DNA from: Methylopila sp. Yamaguchi
GTDB taxonomy: Bacteria; Pseudomonadota; Alphaproteobacteria; Rhizobiales; Methylopilaceae
Direction of reading: 5' to 3'
Assembly: GCF_002897035.1 (NCBI RefSeq)
Contig: NZ_BAUX01000001.1
Location: 310,001 to 374,000, forward strand
Length of the DNA: 64,000 nt
The notes under the pieces are model-generated. The model saw only the letters and a program-made list of their open reading frames with translations. It was not told the DNA's origin and searched no databases. Position numbers and translations under genes: made by a program. Position 1 is the first letter of the stretch. Each line of letters begins with the position of its first letter. Positions 9,568-18,328 of the stretch are shown piece after piece.

Positions 9568-10834
9568 GGAGCGCGAAATAGCTCATGGCGGCCACGAGGA
9601 TGGGCTTCCGGAGCCAGGTTCCGCCTGGGAACGCCGGAACAGGGAGCCGGCCCAAGAGGTCGAAGCTTCCGAGCTGGCCGGCGACGGCGTCCGCCAGGAT
9701 CGTCCCGAACATCGGGCCGAGCAGCACACCCTGCCCCGAATAGCCTGCAGCCACCAGTACGTTCGGCGCGACCTGTCGCACGAAGGGATGCCGCGTCGGC
9801 GTCACGCCCAGCACGCCGCCCCAGGCATGGTCGAGCCGCACGCCCTTCAACTGCGGGAACACCTTCTCCAAGTGGCCGCGGACGATCGGGGCCACGTCCT
9901 TTGGAAGCGTGGTGGAATAGGTTTCGCCGCCTCCGAAAAGCAACCGGCCGTCCGGCGTCGGGCGGAAGTAATAGACGACGAAACGACTGTCGGAGACCGC
10001 GGCGCGGCTGGTCAGCGCGTCCTGCAGGCGCTCGCCGAGCGGCTCCGTCGTCGCGATGTGGTTCGCGATCGGCATGACGTGGGATTCGACCGCCGGCTGC
10101 ACCCCGTCCAGCAGGCCGTCGGTGCAGATCAGCGCGTGATCGGCGATGACCGTGCCTTCGGCGGTCTCCAGCACCACGCGGCCGTTTGGCTTCAGACTAA
10201 GAACGCGGGAGCCCTCGTGCACTGTGGCTCCCGCCGTCTCCGCCGCGCGGGCGAGGCCGAACGTCAGCGCCAGAGGATCGAGATGGCCGCCGCCGTGGTC
10301 GATCGAGCCGCCGTGGTACTGGTCGCTTTTCACCAGCGCCCGCAAGCGGTCGCGGTCCAGCGGCTCGACATGGGGATAGTCATAGTCGCGCGCGAGCTTC
10401 TCGGCGTAGCGATGGGTTTCGCGGACGTAAGCCGGCTTATGATCGGCGTGGATCAGGCCTTGCTCATAAGAGCAGGCGATGTCATGGCGGTTGATCAGCT
10501 CCTTTAGGAGCGCCTTTGCGTCTTCGGCCATGTCCCACAGCTTGCGGGCGTCGTCGCGGCCGACGACCCGTTCGAGCTCGTCCTGCTCGTGGCGCTGCCC
10601 GGTGTGAACCTGACCGCCGTTCCGCCCCGAGGCGCCCCAGCCGACCCGCGCCTGCTCGAGCACGACGACCCGCGCGCCGCGCGTCGCCAGACGCAGCGCG
10701 GCGGACAGCCCCGTGAAGCCGGCGCCGACGATCGCGACGTCGGCCCGGTTCTCGCCCCGCAAAGGCGGACGCGGTCGAGGCGCCGGGTTGACCGCGGCGT
10801 AGTAGGAGGCCGCAGGCGGGAAGACGCCCGTCAC
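9554..10834 (-). CDS. puuB: FAD-dependent oxidoreductase, gamma-glutamylputrescine oxidase type
   Basis: Probable second step of the Puu putrescine route: oxidation of gamma-glutamylputrescine to the aldehyde with release of ammonia and H2O2. The 426-residue DAO-family protein has the Rossmann dinucleotide motif VAIVGAGFTGLSAA (about 33-46), the GASGRNGGQ segment typical of PuuB/OrdL, and the C-terminal AAGYSGQGVLLGPMFG FAD-contact motif. It lies 10 bp downstream of puuA, which supports the assignment over a generic amino-acid oxidase. Confidence 0.88.
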   Translation of the reverse strand: MTGVFPPAASYYAAVNPAPRPRPPLRGENRADVAIVGAGFTGLSAALRLATRGARVVVLEQARVGWGASGRNGGQVHTGQRHEQDELERVVGRDDARKLWDMAEDAKALLKELINRHDIACSYEQGLIHADHKPAYVRETHRYAEKLARDYDYPHVEPLDRDRLRALVKSDQYHGGSIDHGGGHLDPLALTFGLARAAETAGATVHEGSRVLSLKPNGRVVLETAEGTVIADHALICTDGLLDGVQPAVESHVMPIANHIATTEPLGERLQDALTSRAAVSDSRFVVYYFRPTPDGRLLFGGGETYSTTLPKDVAPIVRGHLEKVFPQLKGVRLDHAWGGVLGVTPTRHPFVRQVAPNVLVAAGYSGQGVLLGPMFGTILADAVAGQLGSFDLLGRLPVPAFPGGTWLRKPILVAAMSYFALRDRL

Positions 10835-10844
10835 AATGTGGCCC

Positions 10845-12245
10845 TCACACGTTCAGCAGCAGGTACTCCCGCTCCCACGGGCTGATGACGCGCATGAAGG
10901 TCTCGAACTCGGCGCGCTTGATCGCCGCGTAGGTGGCGGTGAAGGTCTTGCCGAACACGTTCTGCAGCGCCTCGCACTGCTCGAAGGTGGCGACCGCCTC
11001 CAGCAGGCCGCGCGGCAGGTCGTAGTCGAGGCCGTGGGCCGAGCCGTCGATCGGCTCGGACGGGGTGAGGCCCTCCATCATCCCGAGATAGCCGCAGGCG
11101 AGCGATGCGGCGATAGCGAGATAGGGGTTGGCGTCGGACGACGGCACCCGGTTCTCGACGCGCCGCGCCGAGGGCCCCGAGGGCGGCACGCGGATCCCGG
11201 TCGTGCGGTTGTCGTAGCCCCACTGCACGTTGATGGGGGCCGAGGACTGCCGCGTCAGCCGGCGGTAGGAGTTCACGTAGGGAGCCATCACGCACATCAC
11301 GGTCGGCAGATACTTCTGCGTGCCGCCGAGGAAGGAGAAGAATTCGGACGAAGGCTTGCCGTGCTTGTCGGAGAACAGGTTGGCGCCGTCCGCGTCCACC
11401 ACCGACTGGTGGATGTGCATGGCCGAACCCGGCTCGTTCGCGATCGGCTTAGCCATGAAGGTGGCGTAGATGTTGTGCTTGAGCGCCGCCTCGCGGATCG
11501 TGCGCTTGAACATGAAGACCTGGTCGGCCAGAGCGAGGGGGTGCCCGTGCCGCAGGTTGATCTCCATCTGCGCCGCGCCCTCCTCGTGGATGAGCGTGTC
11601 GATCTCAAGCCCCTGGGCCTCGGAGAAGTCGTAGATGTCCTCGAACAGCTCGTCGAACTCGTTCACAGCCGAGATCGAGTAGGACTGCCGCCCGGTCTCC
11701 GGGCGTCCCGACCGGCCGATCGGCGGCTCCAGGGGATAGTCGGGATCGGTGTTCGGCTTGACGAGGTAGAATTCGATCTCCGGCGCGATCACCGGGGTCC
11801 ACCCCTTGTTGGCGTAGAGGTCCACCACACGCTTCAGCAGCTGGCGCGGCGAGACCTCGACGGGGCGGCCGTCGCGGTGGAAGGCGTCGTGGATGATCTG
11901 CGCCGTCGGGTCGGAGGCCCAGGGCACCACCGCGAGCGTGGAGAAGTCCGGCTCGAGCACCAGGTCGCTGTCCGCCGGGTCGCCGCCGCCGGGCTCGTCG
12001 TCGGCCGCGTAGCCGCCGGAAATGGTCTGGTGAAAGATCGAGGACGGCATGTTCATGGTGGGCGAGGCGAAGAACTTCGCCGCCGGCATGATCTTGCCCC
12101 GCGCGACGCCGGCTTGGTCCGGCACGACGCATTCGAGCTCCTCGATGCCCCGGTCGAGCACCCACTGGCGCGCGTCCTCGGCCGACGCCGCGCCCCTACG
12201 GTCGGCGATCGCCTCCTTGAGGCCGCTGCGCTTTTTCTTGCTCAT
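10845..12245 (-). CDS. puuA: Gamma-glutamylputrescine synthetase (glutamine synthetase family)
   Basis: ATP-dependent ligation of glutamate to putrescine, first step of the Puu pathway. The 466-residue glutamine-synthetase-fold protein has the N-terminal beta-grasp part (ELECVVPDQAGVARGKIMPA), the catalytic domain with EIEFYLV, HEEGAAQMEINLRHG, KPIANEPGSAMHIHQS, and NRTTGIRVPPSGPSARRVENRVPSSDANPYLA-type ATP and metal sites. ATG at 12245 follows an AAGGTG ribosome-binding site. The partner genes puuB and potFGHI make putrescine more likely than another amine, although ordinary GS-III-like roles exist in relatives. Confidence 0.88.
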   Translation of the reverse strand: MSKKKRSGLKEAIADRRGAASAEDARQWVLDRGIEELECVVPDQAGVARGKIMPAAKFFASPTMNMPSSIFHQTISGGYAADDEPGGGDPADSDLVLEPDFSTLAVVPWASDPTAQIIHDAFHRDGRPVEVSPRQLLKRVVDLYANKGWTPVIAPEIEFYLVKPNTDPDYPLEPPIGRSGRPETGRQSYSISAVNEFDELFEDIYDFSEAQGLEIDTLIHEEGAAQMEINLRHGHPLALADQVFMFKRTIREAALKHNIYATFMAKPIANEPGSAMHIHQSVVDADGANLFSDKHGKPSSEFFSFLGGTQKYLPTVMCVMAPYVNSYRRLTRQSSAPINVQWGYDNRTTGIRVPPSGPSARRVENRVPSSDANPYLAIAASLACGYLGMMEGLTPSEPIDGSAHGLDYDLPRGLLEAVATFEQCEALQNVFGKTFTATYAAIKRAEFETFMRVISPWEREYLLLNV

Positions 12246-12497
12246 CAAGCACCTTCGAGATGGCGCCGCACGGCCCCCGTCCCGCTCGACGAACGGAAGA
12301 GGCCGTCTCACGGCTTGACCCGAGCCAGCGGACAAAGCGACGGCGCGCAAGGCCCGGAAGGGCCTGTCGCTGCTTGCGGCGCGCTCCGGATCGGGTCGAT
12401 CGCAGGAGGTCGAGGAGCGCTCGCGAGGCGGTGCGGATCCGCCCGACGCCGGATCCTCCGACGCGCCTCAAGCCTGCCTGAGGGCGCGGACCAAATC

Positions 12498-12521
12498 AAT
12501 CGCTGCGGCGCCGCATCGATT
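12498..12521. promoter_or_regulatory. Palindrome in the puuA-potF divergent gap
   Basis: Two 12-bp arms (AATCGCTGCGGC and GCCGCATCGATT) form a 24-bp inverted repeat with one mismatched pair. It sits in the 392-bp gap between divergent puuA and potF, 34 bp upstream of the predicted potF -35 box, so it is a candidate operator. No regulator gene is adjacent. The rest of the gap (12246-12637) holds nothing else I can support apart from the potF promoter. Confidence 0.5.
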
Positions 12522-12554
12522 CGAGGCATGGCGCGCGAGCGGGCAGAGAATGTG

Positions 12555-12583
12555 TTGTGCGCGTCACGCGCCAAGGCTAGCGT
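12555..12583 (+). promoter_or_regulatory. Possible sigma70 promoter of potFGHI
   Basis: TTGTGC at 12555-12560, a 17-bp spacer and TAGCGT at 12578-12583, about 55 bp before the potF ATG. Match to consensus is only moderate. Confidence 0.4.
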
Positions 12584-12637
12584 TGCCGTCGACGGCCGTC
12601 GCGGGGCGGTCCATCCGGGGATTTGGAGAAGCGACGA

Positions 12638-13744
12638 ATGACGTCGAAACGTTTGGCGCGATCGCTCATCGCGGCGTGCGGCTTCGCTCTGGCGTTGACA
12701 GGGCAGGCGCTGGCGCAGGCGAAGGAAGTGCGGATCTACAACTGGTCGGACTACATCGACGAGCAGATCCTGAAGGACTTCGAGGCGGAGACCGGCATCA
12801 AGGTCGTCTACGACGTCTTCGACTCCAACGAAATTCTCGAAACCAAGCTTCTCGCCGGCAAGACCGGCTACGACGTGGTGGTGCCGACCGCGACCTTCCT
12901 GTCGCGTCAGATCAAAGCCGGAGTTTTCCAGAAGCTCGACAAGTCCAAACTTCCGAACATTTCAAACGCTTGGCCTGAGATCTATCAGCGCATCGCGAAG
13001 TACGATCCGGACAACGCCTACTCCATCAACTACATGTGGGGCACGACCGGCATCGGCTACAACGTCGACAAGGTGAAGAAGGCGTTCCCCAACGCGCCGA
13101 CCGACAGCTGGAAGCTGGTCTACGACCCTGAGAACCTGAAAAAGCTGAAGGGCTGCGGGGTCATGTTCCTCGACAGCCCCGAGGACCTTCTGCCGTCGGT
13201 CATGACCTATCTCGGCCTGCCGCCGGACTGGTCGGACGTGAAGAACGTGGAGAAGGCGGCGGAGCACCTCGCCAAGCTGAAGCCCTACGTCACCAAGTTC
13301 CATTCCTCGGAGTACATCAACTCCCTGGCCAACGGGAACATCTGCGTGGCCGTCGGCTATTCCGGCGACATCTTCCAGGCCAAGAGCCGCGCGGAAGAAG
13401 CGAAGAAGAACGTCAACGTCGAGTATTCGCTTCCGAAGGAGGGCGCCCAGCTCTGGTTCGACCAGATGGCGATCCCCGCGGACGCGCCGCACGTGGAAGA
13501 GGCTCACGCCTTCCTGAACTACGTCCTCCAGCCGGAGGTGGCGGCCAAGGCGACGAACTTCGTCTCCTACGCCAACGGCAATCTGAAGTCGCAAGAGTTC
13601 ATCGACGAGAGCGTGAAGACCAACCCAGCGATCTATCCGACGCCGGAGGTGTTCGCGCGGCTCTACACCGTGCCGACGATCGAGGACAGCAAGACCCAGC
13701 GCGCCCTCACCCGCGCCTGGACGAAGGCGAAGAGCGGGCGCTAG
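12638..13744 (+). CDS. potF: Periplasmic putrescine-binding protein PotF
   Basis: Binds putrescine in the periplasm and delivers it to PotGHI. The 368-residue product has a cleavable signal peptide (residues 1 to about 28, ending ALAQA) and the PotD/PotF signature KEVRIYNWSDYIDEQILKDFEAETG directly after it. NYMWGTTGIGYN and the C-terminal INYVLQPEVAA-like segment follow the family. ATG at 12638 is preceded by GGAGAAG with good spacing; the frame also has an upstream TTG at 12623 that is less likely. Followed by a REP-like element and then potG. Confidence 0.93.
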   Translation: MTSKRLARSLIAACGFALALTGQALAQAKEVRIYNWSDYIDEQILKDFEAETGIKVVYDVFDSNEILETKLLAGKTGYDVVVPTATFLSRQIKAGVFQKLDKSKLPNISNAWPEIYQRIAKYDPDNAYSINYMWGTTGIGYNVDKVKKAFPNAPTDSWKLVYDPENLKKLKGCGVMFLDSPEDLLPSVMTYLGLPPDWSDVKNVEKAAEHLAKLKPYVTKFHSSEYINSLANGNICVAVGYSGDIFQAKSRAEEAKKNVNVEYSLPKEGAQLWFDQMAIPADAPHVEEAHAFLNYVLQPEVAAKATNFVSYANGNLKSQEFIDESVKTNPAIYPTPEVFARLYTVPTIEDSKTQRALTRAWTKAKSGR

Positions 13745-13773
13745 GCCTAGCGCCGCCAATTGACGCGCGTCCT

Positions 13774-13853
13774 CCTCCGGCTTGACCGGAGGATTTATCC
13801 CATCCGTCAAGCGCCGCGTCGGGCGTGGATGGTCCGGTCGAGCCGGACCATCC
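13774..13853. repeat. REP-like double hairpin between potF and potG
   Basis: Two perfect hairpins with 5-nt loops: 13774-13792 (CCTCCGG / CCGGAGG, loop CTTGA) and 13827-13853 (GGATGGTCCGG / CCGGACCATCC, loop TCGAG). The pair resembles repetitive extragenic palindromes of rhizobial genomes, from memory of such sequences. Lying directly after the binding-protein gene, it may stabilise the potF message and so raise PotF above the membrane components. No second copy was noticed in this window. Confidence 0.7.
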
Positions 13854-13951
13854 TGCGGCGGAGACGCATCCTGCGCATGATCCCGGCTCCGCGTCGCTGC
13901 GACCGCGACGCCCTCAAGCATCTCCCTCTCCTCCCGCGGCTGGATGACCTC

Positions 13952-15112
13952 ATGGCGCTGAAGCCCGCCCAGAAAGCCCTCGGTCCCATCCGGCGCTCCT
14001 TCGCGCCCTGGCTCGATCCGTCCGCGGTCCCGCTCATCCGCTTCGAGAACGTCGTGAAGCGGTTCGGCGACTTTACCGCCGTCGACGACGTGTCGATCGA
14101 CATCCACGGCCGCGAGTTCTTCGCCCTGCTCGGCCCCTCCGGCTGCGGCAAGACCACGCTGATGCGCATGCTCGCGGGCTTTGAGGAGCCGACGTCAGGC
14201 CGGATCACGCTCGCAGGGCAGGACCTTGTCGGCGTGCCGCCCTACCGGCGGCCCGTGAACATGATGTTCCAGTCCTACGCGCTGTTCCCGCACATGTCGG
14301 TGGAGCAGAACATCGCCTTCGGCCTCAAGCAGGACAAGCTGCCGAAGGCCGAGATCGAGGCGCGGGTGAAGGAGATGCTACGGCTCGTCAAGCTCGAGCC
14401 CTTCGCGAGCCGCAAGCCGCACCAGCTTTCCGGCGGGCAGCGGCAGCGCGTGGCGCTCGCGCGCTCGCTCGCGAAACGACCCAAGGTGCTGCTGCTGGAC
14501 GAACCGCTCGGCGCGCTCGACAAGAAGCTGCGCGAGGAAACCCAGTTCGAGCTGATGGACCTCCAGATGGAGCTCGGGCTCACCTTCCTGATCGTGACCC
14601 ACGACCAGGAGGAGGCGATGACGGTCGCGGACCGGATCGCGGTCATGAACCACGGCAAGCTGGTGCAGGTCGCGACCCCTGGCGAAATCTACGAGCAGCC
14701 GAGCTGCCGCTATGTCGCCGGCTTCATCGGCGACATCAACCTGTTCGAGGCCGAGGTCGCCGCAAGCGCCGGCGGCCTCGTGACGCTGAAGAGCGCGGAG
14801 GTCGGCGCGACGTTCAGCGCCGCCGGCGAAGCCGCCCCCGGCGCCAGCGTGGCGCTCGCGGTGCGGCCCGAGAAGGTGCGGATATCGATCGATCCGCCGC
14901 CAGCGGACGCGGCCAACGTGCTCAAGGGCGAGGTCTGGGACATCGCCTACCTCGGCGATTGGACCGTGTTTTTGGTGAAGGCCGAAAACTCCGAAAAGAT
15001 CGTCCGCGTCAGCCGCGCCAACGTCATGCGCAGCGAGACACAGCCGGTCGCCTGGGACGACAAGGTCCATGTCTGGTTCGCGCCGGACGCGGGCGTCCTG
15101 CTGTCGAGCTGA
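13952..15112 (+). CDS. potG: Putrescine ABC transporter ATP-binding protein PotG
   Basis: Energises putrescine import. The 386-residue protein has Walker A GPSGCGKTT (61-69), Q-loop MMFQSYALFPHMSV, signature LSGGQRQRVALARS, Walker B VLLLDEPLGALD and H-loop VTHDQEEA, followed by a TOBE-type C-terminal domain (about 290-386). ATG at 13952 gives the normal N-terminal lead of PotG; an upstream reading would cross the REP-like hairpins. Part of potFGHI. Confidence 0.94.
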   Translation: MALKPAQKALGPIRRSFAPWLDPSAVPLIRFENVVKRFGDFTAVDDVSIDIHGREFFALLGPSGCGKTTLMRMLAGFEEPTSGRITLAGQDLVGVPPYRRPVNMMFQSYALFPHMSVEQNIAFGLKQDKLPKAEIEARVKEMLRLVKLEPFASRKPHQLSGGQRQRVALARSLAKRPKVLLLDEPLGALDKKLREETQFELMDLQMELGLTFLIVTHDQEEAMTVADRIAVMNHGKLVQVATPGEIYEQPSCRYVAGFIGDINLFEAEVAASAGGLVTLKSAEVGATFSAAGEAAPGASVALAVRPEKVRISIDPPPADAANVLKGEVWDIAYLGDWTVFLVKAENSEKIVRVSRANVMRSETQPVAWDDKVHVWFAPDAGVLLSS

Positions 15113-15122
15113 GGGAGCGGCC

Positions 15123-16055
15123 ATGACCGACGCGTCCGCGCCCACGCCCGCCGGAGCCAGCCCCTGGGGGCGGCGGCTCGTCATCGCCATTCCCTATCTC
15201 TGGCTGCTGGTCTTCTTCCTCGCGCCGTTCTTCATCGTCCTCAAAATCTCGTTCTCCGACACGGTGATCGCGCAGCCGCCCTATACGCCGCTGCTCGACC
15301 TCGCGCAGGGTTGGCAGGGGATCAAGGACTGGTGGGCCGGGCTCGACGCCGAGAACTACGGCATCCTGTTCGAGGACGAGCTCTACGTCGCCTCCTATGT
15401 CTCGAGCCTGCGCATCGCCACCATCGCGACGCTGCTGACGCTGCTAATCGCCTATCCCATGGCCTACGGCATGGCCCGCGCGCCCAAGGGCTGGCGCCCG
15501 ATGCTGCTGATGGCGGTCATCCTGCCGTTCTGGACCTCGCTGCTGATCCGCGTCTACGCGTGGATCGGGATCCTGAGCCCTGAGGGCCTGCTGAACGCCT
15601 TCCTGCTCGGAACCGGGATCATCTCCGAGCCGCTCTACATCATGAACACCGAGACCGCGGTCTTCATCGGCATCGTCTACTCCTACCTGCCATTCATGGT
15701 GCTGCCCCTCTACGCCAGCCTCGAGAAGCTCGACGACACGCTGCTGGAGGCGGCGGCGGACCTCGGCTCGCCGCCGTGGAAGGCGTTCTGGCAGATCACC
15801 GTGCCGCTCTCGCTGCCGGGCGTGATCGCGGGCTGCTTCCTCGTCTTTATTCCCGCGGTCGGCGAGTTCGTCATCCCTGACCTGCTCGGCGGCTCCGAGA
15901 CGCTGATGATCGGCAAGACGCTCTACAACGAGTTCTTCATGAACCGCGACTGGCCGGTCTCCTCGGCGATCGCCGTGCTGCTGCTGTTGGTGCTCGTGCT
16001 GCCGATCGCGATCTACAACAACGTGCAGGCCCGCGAAGTGGGGGCGAAGACGTGA
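15123..16055 (+). CDS. potH: Putrescine ABC transporter permease PotH
   Basis: Inner-membrane permease, 310 residues, six predicted helices, with the coupling EAA loop EAAADLGSPPWKAFWQITVPLSLPG contacting PotG. The periplasmic stretch after TM1 (about 50-85, DTVIAQPPYTPLLDLAQGW) is typical of PotH/PotB. ATG at 15123 is 10 bp after the potG stop. Confidence 0.94.
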   Translation: MTDASAPTPAGASPWGRRLVIAIPYLWLLVFFLAPFFIVLKISFSDTVIAQPPYTPLLDLAQGWQGIKDWWAGLDAENYGILFEDELYVASYVSSLRIATIATLLTLLIAYPMAYGMARAPKGWRPMLLMAVILPFWTSLLIRVYAWIGILSPEGLLNAFLLGTGIISEPLYIMNTETAVFIGIVYSYLPFMVLPLYASLEKLDDTLLEAAADLGSPPWKAFWQITVPLSLPGVIAGCFLVFIPAVGEFVIPDLLGGSETLMIGKTLYNEFFMNRDWPVSSAIAVLLLLVLVLPIAIYNNVQAREVGAKT

Positions 16056-16873
16056 GAAAGGGGCTCTCCTCCGTCAACATCGTCGCGCTCACGCTGGGGT
16101 TCGCGTTCCTCTATCTGCCGATCGTGCTGCTGGTGATCTACTCGTTCAACGACAGCCAGCTGGTGACCGTCTGGGGCGGGTTCTCGACGCGCTGGTACGC
16201 GGCGCTGCTCCACAACGAGCAGCTGCTCGAGGCCGCCTGGGTCACGGTGCGGCTTGGGCTGATCTCGGCGACGCTCGCGACCGTGCTCGGCACGCTCGCC
16301 GCCGTCACGCTTACCCGCATGACCCGGTTTCCCGGCCGCACCCTGTTCTCAGGGATGGTCTATGCGCCCCTCGTGATGCCGGAGGTGATCACCGGCCTGT
16401 CGCTGCTGCTGCTGTTCGTGGCGATCGGCCTCGACCGCGGCTTCCTAACGTTGGTGCTGGCGCACGTCACGTTCTCGATGTGCTTTGTGGCGGTGGTGGT
16501 GCAGTCGCGGCTGATCACCTTCGACAAGAGCCTCGAAGAGGCGGCGATGGACCTTGGCTGCCCGCCGTTCAAGACTTTCCTGGTGGTGACGCTGCCCATC
16601 ATCCTGCCGGCGATCGTCTCGGGCTGGATGCTGGCCTTCACGCTCTCGATCGACGACCTGGTGATCTCCCAGTTCACCACCGGCCCGAGCGCGACCACGC
16701 TGCCGATGCGGATCTACTCGTCGGTGCGGCTCGGCGTGAAGCCTGAGATCAACGCGGTCTGCACCATCATGATCGCCATCGTCACCATCGGCGTCATCGC
16801 CGCGTCGATCGCCACGAAGCGGGCGGAATCCGAGCGGGTGAAGGCCGAGCGCGCCGCCGCCGCGGGGCGGTGA
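16052..16873 (+). CDS. potI: Putrescine ABC transporter permease PotI
   Basis: Second permease of the PotFGHI importer, 273 residues, six helices, EAA loop EAAMDLGCPPFKTFLVVTLPIIL. It begins with GTG at 16052, overlapping the potH stop (GTGA), a sign of translational coupling. The C-terminal tail is charged and alanine-rich. Confidence 0.93.
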   Translation: MRKGLSSVNIVALTLGFAFLYLPIVLLVIYSFNDSQLVTVWGGFSTRWYAALLHNEQLLEAAWVTVRLGLISATLATVLGTLAAVTLTRMTRFPGRTLFSGMVYAPLVMPEVITGLSLLLLFVAIGLDRGFLTLVLAHVTFSMCFVAVVVQSRLITFDKSLEEAAMDLGCPPFKTFLVVTLPIILPAIVSGWMLAFTLSIDDLVISQFTTGPSATTLPMRIYSSVRLGVKPEINAVCTIMIAIVTIGVIAASIATKRAESERVKAERAAAAGR

Positions 16874-17156
16874 TGACTGGAGGCCAGGACGCGAACGAGG
16901 GGAAGAGAGCTTGAACCGCGCGGCGCCGTTTGGAGGCTGTCTGGGTGCCGTATTCATGATCGGGCGGGCGTTCCGACGCACGGCGCGCCCGCGGTCATGA
17001 CTCAAATATAGCGTGCCGGCCAGTTCCGCTTGGACTTCAGCGCGTCGAGCTCGGGGAGCGCTCACGCATCCGATATTCCCCGTAAATCGACACCCGCAAT
17101 CATCTTGCTGCTGTATTCGCGTTCATCTCCTACAACACATTGAAGGATCTTTCCGC

Positions 17157-18254
17157 ATGGCGATGGCTGAAAATCTTGACTCCGACTCGGGGTCGGCGTC
17201 GACCCACGTTATGCCGTTCGAGATCAGGCGTCTGGCCAGCCGCCTCAATCCTGCGACGAACCCCCAGGACGTGGTCGCCGCGACCGTCGCCGAGATCCTG
17301 ACGCTTGATCTCACGGACTACGAAGAGGTCGTCTATCTGGCGTCCGCCGCCATGAAGAACGAACATCATGACGCGACGGCCCACCTTCTAGAGAACGCCG
17401 TGCGGGTCCGCCCAGAGGGATCCATTCTGTCACGGGCCGGCTATACGGCGCGCGAGCACGCGCTGCGCTTCCGCCTGGCCCAGAAGAGCAGCGACTCCAT
17501 CGTCGAGGCTGGACTGACGACGCTCCGTTCGCCCGAGCCGAGACACTTCACGCATCTCCCTCATGTCGGCTTCGATTTCATGCGCGAGGTCAGCGAGCAT
17601 GGCGGCCGTGAGATCCCGCGCACGATCCACCAGATCTGGATCGGCGGAAGGGCGGCGCCGCAGCAGCCCCAGGACGAATGGGGCGAGTGGTGCGAAAAGT
17701 ACGGCTATAGGTACCGCCTGTGGGATGAGGACGCCTGCAGGACGCTGAGCTGCTACTCAGGAGCGCCGTTCCGGAGCTTCTACGGCCAGAAGAGGTTTGC
17801 CGGCGCGGCCGACATCCTGCGGGCGGAGATCCTGGCGCTGCACGGCGGGCTCTACCTGGACATGGACATGTTCCCGGTGGACACGGGCTATTCCCTCCAC
17901 GAGGTGCTGCCCATGCGCGGCATGCTCTGCCTCGCCTCGAAGTCCTATCGGAAGATGACGGCGGGCGGCCTCTACGTCACCAACTCCGTGCTCGGCGGCA
18001 CGGCCGGGCACCCCGTGATGAGGCGCTATTTCGACGCCATGGAGCCGTCCTGGCGGCGGATGCCGCAGGAATCGGCCTGGTGGAGCGTCGGCGCCTGCCT
18101 GCTGACGGCCTCGTTGGTCGGCGCCTGCAACACGATCTCGCCCGACCACGTCGGCAGCCTTGGCAAAGCCGATTTCGATGATCGTCACAAAGCCCTGCGG
18201 GACATCAACAAGAAGAGAACGATGCTCTTCTTCAGCGCGAAGCCCTGGCGTTAG
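17157..18254 (+). CDS. DXD-motif glycosyltransferase (GT32-like)
   Basis: Probable retaining sugar transferase for a surface glycan. The C-terminal two thirds match the capsular/OCH1-like DXD family: IPRTIHQIWIGG, WGEWCEKYGYRYRLWDEDA, then AADILRAEILALHGGLYLDMDMFPV, where Asp235-X-Asp237 would bind the nucleotide-sugar metal. The first about 155 residues are a helical extension I do not recognise. ATG at 17157 follows GAAGGA at a 9-bp spacing. It converges on a pyruvyltransferase-like gene with a shared hairpin between them; donor and acceptor cannot be told. Confidence 0.85.
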   Translation: MAMAENLDSDSGSASTHVMPFEIRRLASRLNPATNPQDVVAATVAEILTLDLTDYEEVVYLASAAMKNEHHDATAHLLENAVRVRPEGSILSRAGYTAREHALRFRLAQKSSDSIVEAGLTTLRSPEPRHFTHLPHVGFDFMREVSEHGGREIPRTIHQIWIGGRAAPQQPQDEWGEWCEKYGYRYRLWDEDACRTLSCYSGAPFRSFYGQKRFAGAADILRAEILALHGGLYLDMDMFPVDTGYSLHEVLPMRGMLCLASKSYRKMTAGGLYVTNSVLGGTAGHPVMRRYFDAMEPSWRRMPQESAWWSVGACLLTASLVGACNTISPDHVGSLGKADFDDRHKALRDINKKRTMLFFSAKPWR

Positions 18255-18284
18255 AGACCAAGCGGGCGTCGCCCGCTCGTCTAA
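18251..18284. terminator. Hairpin between convergent glycan genes
   Basis: A perfect 7-bp stem with a 3-nt loop (AGCGGGC at 18261-18267, GCCCGCT at 18271-18277) nested in a TTAGA/TCTAA outer pair. There is no U tract, so termination is a guess from position between two convergent genes. Confidence 0.45.
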
Positions 18285-18328
18285 GGCCTCCCGGTCGCCG
18301 CCCGGCGCGGGGCGACGACCGGCCCAGG

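Noticed and set aside
10836-12641. Long plus-strand frame opposite puuA
   Set aside because: Antisense shadow of a strongly conserved glutamine synthetase family gene.
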